From contig NC_135120.1 in assembly GCF_050908995.1 (NCBI RefSeq), forward strand, positions 7,081,433 through 7,145,432: a stretch of 64,000 nt of DNA. Reading direction: 5' to 3'. Shown in pieces: positions 35,139-45,104 of this stretch (its first letter is position 1; each line of letters opens with the position of its first letter). The notes beneath the pieces were generated by a model that saw only the letters and a list, made by a program, of their open reading frames with translations, ran no database searches and had not been told where the DNA came from. Both the position numbers and the translations under genes were made by a program. This stretch comes from Andrena cerasifolii (taxonomy: Eukaryota; Arthropoda; Insecta; Hymenoptera; Andrenidae).

Positions 35139-35398
35139 CAGAGACGGGTTCAGGAGCGTTTCTTGGAGGAGGCGAAATATGTAAAAGTACAGAAGTCCAT
35201 TTTTTAACCTTCTTTTACAAGATATAAAATTTGCTTGTAATTTATATTTTAATATCTCTATCCGATACTATAGCCTAAATAATTAAATTCACATTAATTA
35301 TTTATACAGAATAATACACAATGTCATAATATCTTTGTTTTTACTCCAGAGGGGGGGGGGGCGATCGCCCCTATCGCCTCCCTCTGGATCCGCCCCTG
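35139..35398. mobile_element. hAT-like MITE, inverted copy of 17172-17433
   Basis: The left end CAGAGACGGGTTCAGGAGC and right end GGATCCGCCCCTG match the other copy in reverse. The flanks GAGAAAGA and GGGAAAGA match at 7 of 8 bases. Confidence 0.8.
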
Positions 35399-36366
35399 GG
35401 GAAAGAGTGGAACAGCATCAATTAGGTACTTTGTGCTACAAAAGTTACAGATTGAAATTTTTTTAATCAGTCGAAAAATTACAAAATTGTCTGTTTGCAT
35501 CTTTATAACTATAGTTACAATTTTACATTTTAATACGTTTTAAACATGCTAACATATATTGATTACACTTTTCATTGTGTGTTTCAATATAATGAACCCT
35601 TTCAGTCTTACAATATCTAAATAAATACCTAATGTATTTAAAATGCAGAGTTATTTTTTTCCTATGAAGAAAAATAGTAAAAAAAAAAATTTCATTGTCT
35701 CAGAGACGTTCTCTCCGGTTTCCATTCCTAATATTGTAGACGTTGAAATGTATCCTATAATATATATCTGAGTCCAAAAACATCTCGATGACACATTTCC
35801 TTTCATTCCATCGGAGTGAGTATGTACATATATGTATTTCATCACGTGCATATAGCATTCGCCTCGAAATACGCCCCAGATGATGCATCGTGGCACACTG
35901 ATGTGCAATCCATTTAACATTTACCGCTCAACGAATTCCCGCACACCTTTCCTCCTACAGAGCAACAGGTGCCCTATTTGTCTTCGAATTTATTATAATC
36001 GACCAGTCGCGAGGCGTTCCAACACGTTCCGGCAACACTCGAACGCCCCCTAACACAGTATTTACTTGACAGTAAGCCTCCGTAAAGGTGCGATCCCACG
36101 GCGCGTGGCTCAGCGAGTTTCGCACCGCCGGATCGCACCTTATATATTCATTGCGATATTGCAGTATCTTGCTTATACCTTAATTAAGGGGTTACATACG
36201 TTTAGCCGCAGGGAAAATAATTGATTTTAAAAATATTTTGAAGGATTTTATTAAAATAAATAAAACAAAATATTTGTTACACATGATTCATTAAAGTGCA
36301 CGAAAAAAAATATTTACAATAGTCTTTGTATTAAATTATTTATGATTTTTTATGTTCTTTAGATCA
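35399..36366. other. Intergenic, nothing firm
   Basis: A short inverted repeat, AAGGTGCGATCC (about 36076) and GGATCGCACCTT (about 36128), could be a mini-MITE. No exon was recognised. Confidence 0.5.
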
Positions 36367-36702
36367 CTGCAGAAAAAGTGCCGTTTCACGGTCAGCATGA
36401 TGTCTGTTTTAAACAACGATGGATGTAAAAAATAAAATAATGTTGCCATTATAGTCTGACGACCATTTTTTTTTTTATATTTTGTTTAATTAATTTTGTA
36501 TGCACAATTCACAGCAAAATTTTGCGCGGAAAATATTCATTCAACTTTAATGTGCCGTAAATTGTTTATTTTTTTTTATTTTTTAAATTTGACCGTCAGG
36601 CCATAAAGGCAACATTACTTTACAAGAACATCATTTTATTTTTCAGATCTGGCGATGGTAAAAAAGATGTCACGCTGACCGTGAAGCGGCATTTTTTCTG
36701 CA
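36367..36702. mobile_element. Probable MITE
   Basis: TGCAGAAAAAGTGCCGTTTC at the left matches GAAGCGGCATTTTTTCTGCA at the right in inverted orientation, and the arms extend to about 45 bp. Confidence 0.72.
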
Positions 36703-37196
36703 TAGACATCAAATAAAATTCGAAGATTCTAGTATTTAAATATGCAGTTCGAAATAGAGCCATGTACACATAATTAAAAATTACATATAATCCGAATTTG
36801 CAAATATTACAGTATTACATTCGACAAGTTTCATACTTACAAGGGAACATTCCAAAAGTAAAACTTTGTTTACGCATATAAAAAAATATTGAGAAAGTTT
36901 TTCTGTGTTCCTGGTAATTACTGCGAAAAGAAGTGAAGAACTCCTTCGAAGTTCGCCAACCGAAATACGCTTTCTCTAATAAAATTGTAAGTAATCTCAA
37001 AGTGGGTATTTATCTAATTGAAAAATGTTTTAGACAAAAGTTACTCAGTTTTATCTTCTAATTCGAATACTGCGATATTTGGGGAATATTCAAACACGTA
37101 TGAAGCAATTAAACATTGTTTTCTTCGCATACTCCTAACCCTACTCGAGATGGGACATTTCTGTATATCATGACTACTGTCTGCCCAGAAATTTTC

Positions 37197-37620
37197 ATAC
37201 AAAGTGTTCGGCAACAGATAGTAGAAAATGAAACGGGTGATTCTACGTGACAAAATCAGAAGAAAATCAAGAATAACGAAATTGCGGTGGAGACTTCGTT
37301 TTTTAGTTATTAATCTTCGAACATCCGAGGCAGGAACGCCTGAAGAACGACAATTCGGCGATCAGCAGGTCGCGTTGCGTACGTCAGCAGCAGGGTTGCC
37401 AGACGTACTGAATAAATGGCGGTGTGCCGACCTATATGACGTCATAGTAGTAGTAGGAGAAAGGGAACACTTATATTTGGTTGGTGACGCCGTGACGTCA
37501 TACCAACGCTAAGCCAATCCAAGCCAAGTGACGTCATATATGCCAGTACGGCGTATTAAACCGCCTCGCAACTCTGGTCAGTAGGGTCGCATACAGTCGC
37601 CGTCAGAAAACAATGACGCA
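37197..37620. mobile_element. TACAGGGTGTTCGGC-family element, interrupted copy
   Basis: The left part (AAGTGTTCGGCAACAGATAG) follows 29069-29436 closely. It is interrupted at 37391-37576 by a hAT-like MITE and resumes with GGGTCGCATACAGTCGCC. The far right terminal repeat was not found, so it is probably truncated. Confidence 0.7.
37391..37576. mobile_element. hAT-like MITE nested in another element
   Basis: CAGGGTTGCCAGACGTACTG at the left and CTCGCAACTCTG at the right form the ends. The flanks GTCAGCAG and GTCAGTAG match at 7 of 8 bases. It is an inverted copy of 27502-27694. Confidence 0.85.
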
Positions 37621-38322
37621 TAGATAGCAGCTTACTCGCAGTAGTATTGATAAGTGCGTCGTTGTGATTATCTCTTTCTTCAGTAACTATTGCACGGGAC
37701 AAAAAATTTAAGAAATCACCAGTGACACGCTGCGAAATATTATATACAATATCTGTAGCTTTGAAATTGATCAGTTACTTAAGGCGTTTTACAATTATCG
37801 TGAGCACCGTTTTGAAAAGAGCGATTCGCAAAAAACCAGTTGCGAGTCCCTCGTGGCGGAGCATTCTATTTAATGCATACCAAATGGCTCTTCATATATC
37901 GTGGCGTTGAGTTCACTTTTAGTAATTTCACATTCTTAACAGTGTAGCAATTTCGTACAGAGATGAAAATACTTACTTCGCAATGCGCAGCGGGGAGTCC
38001 CCACTGAACGAATGCCCCACCTATGCCAACGGGATGTAACTTGCATAATAATGTATGCAAATTTAGGTATGAAACCGCTTGCATGTCTGGTAGCACTTCT
38101 GGTTGGCCCACAGTATCCCCAAGTTGGGAATTAGTTAGCCAATTAAAATGCCAACAATAAATGCTACTAAGTAGGGATATTATATTCCAGATTATGGGAA
38201 AAGAAGATTTCCGATTTCCTGACTTCTGTACCCCCTTGAACAAAATTACAAACCTTTTCTACTACCTACGGCGTATGCACACTACTCTGAGTCACCCTTC
38301 TTTCTTGGCACACTGTACGAAA

Positions 38323-38569
38323 CAGTGGCGGATTTAACAGGGCGGCTAATGAGCAGTTGCCACCTGGGCCTCTGCGCAGAAGGCCCCCCAGGGCCCCATT
38401 TGCAAAAAAAAATTATGAGTAGGTATAGGTAGTCAAACACTACATTTTTTTTCAAACTACTATACTTACTACTTAGCCCGTTTTTAGTAAACTACTTCTT
38501 GATTTTTCCCGAAAAATGGGCCCCTCAGAACGTTTGCCACCTGTGCCTTTTTTCTTAAATCAGCCACTG
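38323..38569. mobile_element. hAT-like MITE, compact relative of 2155-3594
   Basis: CAGTGGCGGATTTAACAGGG at the left and CTTAAATCAGCCACTG at the right are inverted ends. The flanks GTACGAAA and GAACGAAA match at 7 of 8. The interior holds a single copy of the segment tandemly repeated in 2155-3594, lying between two TGGGCC-Y-CT motifs at about 38365 and 38517. Confidence 0.87.
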
Positions 38570-39508
38570 GAACGAAAGTTTCAATAAAAAATTATACATA
38601 GACCACAGACGAGAAATTTTTAGCATTACATTTTAATTTAGACACCAGATGAGCGACGGATTGTCCGTCACTAGGCGCTTGAAAACTTAATACTCAAAAG
38701 CCTATGATTTTATTATATGGCATTATAAGGTAAAACGGCTCTAAGAAAGAAAATGTATTTTATCGTCTCCTGCTATCTGAAACTTCAATTAGTTTCGAAA
38801 TGATTTATTAAGGAATAATATATTTATTTAAAAAATTCAACACCTGGAGATTTACTTTTTTTTTAGCATTTATTTATAACATACATGTGTCACTAAATAA
38901 TTACATCAATTATACTTCTCAATACTAAGTTACACATAAATTTACATTGTGGTTTATGTAATTATCATTCACTACATATACATATAATGCACGTGAATAT
39001 TACATAAATAGAACACAACACACTTAAGCTTATAAGTTATCTATAAAATGATCATTCTGTTGCTGACCAGAGATTCCAATACAATGCTATTCTTTGGCAA
39101 ATGCTCAAAATCTTTAAATACAATTATAAAAATAGTAATTAAGAAGCAGAAAAATAATGTCCAAAAATCTTTACATATTTGTACTGTACCATCTCGTTTC
39201 TAAAATGATAGATTAGATATTTAATGTTTCCACGCTTATTCATATATCTATTTTAGTTAACAGGAAGACACTTTTTACATAATACTGTGACGCAATTAAT
39301 TAATAACGTAATAAAGGAAATTTGTGTAAGAATAGATGTTTAATAATAAATAAACAATATCAAATAAACATTCCAAGTAACGAGATAAGTTTTAAATAAC
39401 ATAACTAACCCGAGAGTAGAAAAATACATGGTAACAAACAAACCCACAAAGTATATCGCGTTCCTACACAATTCATAGGATTCATCTACTTAGATTAGAT
39501 AAATAATA

Positions 39509-39514
39509 TTTATT
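39509..39514 (-). promoter_or_regulatory. Candidate polyadenylation signal
   Basis: AATAAA on the minus strand, about 40 bases after the stop of the 39555-41373 phosphatase gene. The motif is common in AT-rich DNA, so position is the only support. Confidence 0.4.
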
Positions 39515-39554
39515 AGTAAATTGTGCTCTAAAACTTTTGGGGTTCCCAAAATCA

Positions 39555-41373
39555 TCAGGATGATGCGATCATTTTCAGTACGTCACCCAGCTCATCTGCG
39601 TAATAATCTGGAATTATAGAACCTTTAGAATCCGCAGTAGATGCGTTCATAGCGTCCACATCGCTTTGAGATGTAATGCCCGTTAAAACGAGAAGAGTTT
39701 TAAATCCACAACGTTTTCCAAGAAGAATATCAGTGGTACAACTAAAATAAAACAATTATGTTTTTAAAACCACGATAAATTACTATAGTAATTTTTTTAC
39801 TATAATGCACAACACGCAGGGGCGGCTTTAGCATACTTGGCACCCCGGGCAAGATTATCATGGCGCCCCTCCAAGGGCACGAAAATCAATTAGCAGAACG
39901 GATATAAATGAATAACCGCATACAGCGGCGCACCTACAGATTTAGCGCCCCGGGCGGTCGCCCTGCCTGCCCCCCCTTAAAGCCGGCCCTGACGATACGT
40001 ACTTGTCACCTATCATAAGTGTCCTTTCAGGATTCAATCCATATTTCTTGATTATGTATTCACTCAGAAAGGATTCTGGTTTTCCGACCATTACTGCTGA
40101 TCTATTAGATGCTGCCTCTATAGTTCTTACGAAGCAACCAGTTCCTGTATTATAAAATATGTATAAATAATTTCAGTACAATTCATGCAAACAAATTTAC
40201 AGCAAATCAATTTATAGAAACACTAGCTTTAATACTCGGCTTCGCCCGAAATTTAAATTCTGATTTTATAAAAAAAAAATTTTTTTTAGTTATTTTTTTA
40301 AATAGTCACGTTCATCTGTGTTAGTCGAGCATAATGAGCTGAGGCACATTTTGTGATCCCAGAGTTTATCGGTCGAAAGTTTTTAGGCGACAGACAAACA
40401 CACAAACATATTAGAAGCTTTCTGCATTAAATATTAAGATTTGTCAACCTGGGAATGTATTATTATTTGGCGAGGGTCTTTCCGTGTCACAATTTGTCCC
40501 CACGAAGTGAATACTTGGATCTTGCAAGTAAGTAGCAGCTTTCACAAGCTTCGGAAAGCTGAAATACTTATCGAAGCCTACAACGACTGCTCCAATTTCT
40601 GGATCTCGCTTAAAATTTTTTACTAGCTCCAGTTCATCCCCATCCATTATATCAGGCTGTAATAACAAGATACGAATATTATACAATTTGCGCTAGAACT
40701 TGATAATTAATTACATAACGTTTATATAAAAAAAACTCACGCCAATGCCACAGTGTTTGATACCTTCTGCTTCGAGTTCTTTGAGAATACCCTCGCTACC
40801 AATTACGTAAGCCTTCTTATCAAATTTTTTCTCTTTTAGATACACAGCAGCTAGAAATGATGTGCATACTATCTCCTCCTGAAATGCAGAAGAAAATATT
40901 TTGAATAGCAAATATATTTCGTAACTAAGAAGATTAAAACACGAATTTTTTTTACCATTGTCGCATTGTATTTAAGATGTTCACATTTTGCTACAAACTC
41001 GGATCTGGTTTTTGTGTTGTTATTTGTTATGTAGAAAAACTGTTTACCCAATTGTTTAAATTTATTCACTGTTTCAGGTGAGTTCTGTATCACCTCCGTT
41101 TCCCTCCATAGAACGCCTAAGGTTTACTGAGATTAAAACACCATTTACAACATTATACATAACACTATTTGTCTATTAACTTTTATATTTTTATTTACTT
41201 CGCACTTTAAAAGTAAGTGTGAATTAGAAAGACAACATAATAGAACGATGTAATTTTTCATTCGCGGCACCGAATAATTACTCACCATCACAATCTGATA
41301 AAATTACATCAATTGACTCTATGAAATTCTTAAATTCCTCTTTCGAAAGTGTTGTTATATGCCTTGTTGCCAT
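39555..41373 (-). CDS. Pgp: HAD phosphatase, phosphoglycolate / glycerol-3-phosphate phosphatase type (copy A)
   Basis: Six exons join in phase: 41286-41373, 40956-41116, 40741-40878, 40449-40656, 40003-40144 and 39555-39741. They give 307 residues from ATG to TGA. Seen: motif I LSDCDGVLW with Asp27 as nucleophile and Asp29, motif II ITNNNTKTR, the cap region, then GTGCFVRT, GKPE (motif III Lys) and motif IV GDNCTTDILLG. Known: this family (human PGP, yeast Pho13, insect paralogues) hydrolyses small phosphate esters such as 2-phosphoglycolate or glycerol-3-phosphate in the cytosol. All core catalytic residues are present, so the gene looks functional. It is tandem to copy B (43515-45104). Exons 2, 4 and 5 end at introns B lacks or places differently, and introns 4 and 5 hold transposons beside their donors. 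Substrate cannot be told from sequence. Confidence 0.93.
39817..39991. mobile_element. hAT-like MITE in intron 5 of phosphatase A
   Basis: CAGGGGCGGCTTTAG and TAAAGCCGGCCCTG are inverted ends. The flanks ACAACACG and ACGATACG match at 6 of 8. Its right end is 11 bases from the exon, so the flanking duplication overlaps the splice donor consensus. Confidence 0.78.
40223..40439 (-). mobile_element. Helitron-like element in intron 4 of phosphatase A
   Basis: This is the reverse-orientation copy of 4312-4522, with the same TC start and CTAG end between A and T. Its 5' end lies 9 bases inside the intron from exon 4. Confidence 0.75.
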
Positions 41374-41812
41374 TTTGTTAGTATCTAGTAGACAGACGCG
41401 AAGTTTTAAATGAAAATGAAGTTAACTTGTGCTTTGCTCACAGAGTATGCTCTGCATCAATAAACTACTGCACAACTGAAAAGATAATCTTGAACGGAAC
41501 AAGCCTCTGGCTAATAGCCACGCACTAGCAACATGACCTTGGTGGCTTAGTTACATAATACACGGATATACATAAATTGAACCTACTTCATTCACAACTA
41601 TCTACACTTGCGCAAATAATTGGTGGTAATCGCACTACCTCACTACGGTGGTAGAAACGAGACATGCTTATCACTCGTGATAAGCTTCACTTCCTGTTTC
41701 AATTTACCACCGAATTCTCAGAACATACTTTACGTAAAACAAACGATATGATCAATATAGACGTAAGTTGCTTGTTTCGCTCAAATGAAACGTTTATTAA
41801 AAAATACACTAA

Positions 41813-42124
41813 AAAGTAAAAAATAATTTTTTCACCATTTTTAATTTACGACTCCTAATTTTTTTTAAGTCGGTGCCAGATTTACACAGTGCAAATGATG
41901 AGGCGCCGACTTAAAAAATATGAGAGTCGTAGGCCGGTATTCATAAGGCGGTATTCTCAGTCGCTACTTATTCTTAAGCAAATTCTTAAGCATGCGGCAT
42001 CCTCTACTAACCTAGTAGCTAGTAAAGGATGCCGAATGCTTAAGCATTTGCTTAAGAATAAATAGCGACTGAGAATACCGGCCGTAGATTAAATAAGGGA
42101 AAAAAATATTTTTTACTTTTTAGA
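41813..42124. mobile_element. Palindromic element hosting a nested MITE
   Basis: The outer arms (CTAAAAAGTAAAAAATA and TATTTTTTACTTTTTAG) pair, and a hairpin with GACTCCTAATTTTTTTTAAG arms lies at 41848-41930. Copy 3 of the short palindromic MITE (41932-42083) is inserted inside with an exact GTA duplication. Confidence 0.65.
41932..42083. mobile_element. Short palindromic MITE, copy 3 of 3
   Basis: Same palindrome as 21523-21660, flanked by GTA on both sides (41929-41931, 42084-42086). Its left end carries a short internal duplication of the GGTATTC segment. Confidence 0.85.
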
Positions 42125-42327
42125 GCATTTTTATTTTTTTGAAGTCGGTTTTAATTTTTTGTCATTTTTTGTCATTTTTAACTTTTTAGTTTTATATAAA
42201 TTGACACAACATGCTGAGGAGATATGCGCGTACGTATATAAAATAATAATAATAAGGTGACAATACTCTTTATTATTAAACAGAACTGGCAAAATATTGG
42301 GCCAATGTTGATGCACTGTAGGATGGG

Positions 42328-42742
42328 ACCACGGACATAGGAATATAGGGACGGAGGAATAGTTGCGGGCTTGATATCCTTGCGGTAATATACGCCTTCT
42401 CTCTATTGGCTGCTGCGTCGTGCAAGCGCAGTGATGTGTAATGTATATTTTATGATTATATCGTATATTTTAATAATTATAGATGCATATTCGTGTTCAA
42501 TTTTCATTATTTTTACAATTTACATTCGTCAATATAATTCGTTAGTATATACTTTCAATTAGACGTCTGTATGTACTAGTCTGTAGCAAACACTTTTTCA
42601 TAATAAGCAGTACGGAGCATGCGTAGAATGCAACCAATCAAATCCAGGCAGATGTAAATGCTCCCCTCCCCCCCTCAAATACGTATCACTCCCCTCGCCT
42701 AAAGTCGCAACTATTTCTTCGTCCCTATATTCCCATGCCATG
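42328..42742. mobile_element. Probable MITE between the two phosphatases
   Basis: CATAGGAATATAGGGACGGA at the left matches TTCGTCCCTATATTCCCATG at the right in inverted orientation, and the adjacent AATAGTTGCG also pairs. Boundaries are approximate. Confidence 0.65.
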
Positions 42743-43157
42743 GATCACTGCAGAGTTCGGAGGGAGTCGACTCCAATGATGGGACTAGTGATCCTCTATG
42801 GAGTGAGCGGAACAACGTGTATCGTCGCTGATTGGTTGCCGCGATTTTGGAGCAAAAGCGGAAGTAGACAGAGAAAGAAACTGTAAAAAAGAAAGAGACA
42901 GAAATACTGATAGAAAGAGATAGATATGTTTATTTCCGGTTTTGCTCTAAGATGGCTGAGGTTATACCGATTACTCCCTAGAGCATCACTATATGGGACC
43001 CCGGGACATCGCCCTCTTTCGAATAAAAAAAAGTAGAAAAAACAGTAACTTTATGCCACTGCGAAAATGTAAGAGGTTACATGTTACAGTTTGCGGTACA
43101 CTTTTCAATGCGGGACAAAGGGCTGAAATGCGGGACGTCTGGTCACTTTAGTCTATT

Positions 43158-43335
43158 CTCCCTGTCATTTAAGAAGGAATCCGTTTCGCGCATGTAGAAT
43201 GAGCTCATTGGCTTCGAAAAAGCGTTGGTGGGGGTACAGCCAATAGTGCCTTCTCCCGGCACCAATGAGCGTCAACCTGCGCAGAACCGGTCTAAACTCG
43301 TCGGTCGGCTGGTTCCTTCTTAAATGACAGGGAGA
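43158..43335. mobile_element. Short MITE downstream of phosphatase B
   Basis: CTCCCTGTCATTTAAGAAGG and its inverse CCTTCTTAAATGACAGGGAG form the ends of a 178-bp GC-rich element. Confidence 0.75.
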
Positions 43336-43514
43336 TAATATTAGGTTCACTACTGGTATAAATAAATACAGCTATAGTGTAATAAACAACATCCTTGTAA
43401 TAAATTAATCATTCTTTTTAATAAATACAACAACAGGTATTTCGAATTGTATTATTTTCGTAACATTGCGAAGTCAGTGCATGTTTTCATGGAAAACATT
43501 ATTGTATCCTATGC

Positions 43515-45104
43515 TCAAGGCGTTTTACATTCATTCTTAAATTTTTGTAAATAAGGTAAGAGATCACCAATCGCGTCAATATAATAATCAGGAATAAGGT
43601 CCTTCTCTTCCGAGCACTCTGACTGTTCCCACCTACTGACATCTTGCAAACTAGTGACTCCTGTTAAGACTAACAGAGTCTTAAACCCGCAACGAGTTCC
43701 TAATAATATATCCGTGTTACACCGGTCTCCGATCATTAATGTACGCTCAGGAATGACTTTAAATCGTTTTCTCAATACTTCTGCTATATAGCGCTCCGGT
43801 TTGCCTACTACCACAGCTTTTCTTTCTGCACAGCTTTCTATACAACGTACTAAACTTCCAGTACCTACAAAAAGAGCGTCTCTTTTAGAATTTAAATTAT
43901 ATGCGAATAATAATCAAGTATTTTAAATTATAAATACCAGGTATGACAATATTATCGCTATCAGCAGGAAATCTTTCATCCTTATTTGTTCCAATGAAAT
44001 GTATGTTAGAATCGTTTAAATACGAAGCTGCCTTTACCATCTTGGGGTAACTGAAATGCTGATCGAAACCAACTATAACTGCGCCTACTTCAGGATCTTT
44101 TGTAAACGTAGTGAACGGAACATCCGGAGTAATAGGATCCGGTCCGACACCAGTATGCGAAATACCAACTTTTGATAATTCTTTTCCGATAGCTACAGCA
44201 AAAATTATATTTACAGTATGCTGAAATGTATACTTACAAGGGAAGAGCCCAAACCCGAAAATTCAAACAATTCTGAAACTTTGTCAATATGTAGGGGATT
44301 TCCTCCTGATTACAACGCAATTTTTATTTACTGCCGAAATTCACTCGAAGGGGGTGAAATTAACCCCTGAAAATTCGGCTATTTTACGATTTTGTGTTAT
44401 AACTCGCGAACTATAACAGATAGAAAAAAAGTTTCAAGACAAAAGTTACTTCTTTTAATTAGATCTATAATTTGGTAAAAAAATATTTTGCAGTTCTCGA
44501 GTTATTACACAATATTGGAAAATAGCCGAATTTTTAGGGGTCAATTACACCCCATTAGAAAGAATTTGGGCAGTAAACAAAAATTACGTCGTAATCAGGA
44601 GGAAATTCTCTGTATATTCACAAAGGTTCAGAATTTTTGAATTTCCGGGTTCGGGATGTTCCCTTGTTAGTAGTGTAATGAAAATACAAATCTTACCTTC
44701 AGGTCCTATGATGTAAGCTTTCTTGTTGAAACCTAAATCCTGCAAATAGCTAGCAGACAAATTTGCAGTACACACAACATCTTCCGTAGACGCTTTGAAA
44801 TTTAAAATTTCACACTTCTGTACAAATTCTTCTCTGGTTTTTGTACTGTTATTAGTTACGTAGAAAAACTTTTTACCAAGAGAGCGGAAATAATTTACAA
44901 CTTCTGCCGCGTATGGCAGAGGATTCGTACTCATCCAAAGTACACCTAAAGCATGAAATTAATATTATCTTGGATTTTATAATATTCGCTGGATATATTA
45001 CTTATTTAAAACTTACCATCGCAATCACTGAGTACAGTATCAAAAGAATTTAAAAATTCATTAACATTATCATCACTGAGGGTTTTAAAATTTATTGCTG
45101 CCAT
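43515..45104 (-). CDS. Pgp: HAD phosphatase, phosphoglycolate / glycerol-3-phosphate phosphatase type (copy B)
   Basis: Four exons join in phase: 45017-45104, 44697-44945, 43938-44192 and 43515-43864. They give 313 residues from ATG to TGA. Seen: LSDCDGVLW (Asp27 nucleophile, Asp29), VTNNSTKTREEF, the cap with VGFDQHFSYPKMVKA, GTGSLVRCIE, VVVGKPERY and GDRCNTDILLGTRCG followed by LLVLTGVTS. This is the full HAD core and C2-type cap of the PGP family. The first exon has the same length (88 bp) and phase as copy A and encodes the same SDCDG turn, which shows tandem duplication. Introns 2 and 3 fall at Gly codons in phase 1. Intron 2 contains a palindromic MITE. A cytosolic phosphate-ester phosphatase is inferred; the substrate is unknown. 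Confidence 0.94.
44237..44666. mobile_element. Palindromic MITE in intron 2 of phosphatase B
   Basis: CAAGGGAAGAGCCC at the left and GGGATGTTCCCTTG at the right are inverted, flanked by TTA on both sides. The arms are long and contain AATTTTTATTTACTGCC and its inverse. Short frames across it are spurious. Confidence 0.8.
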
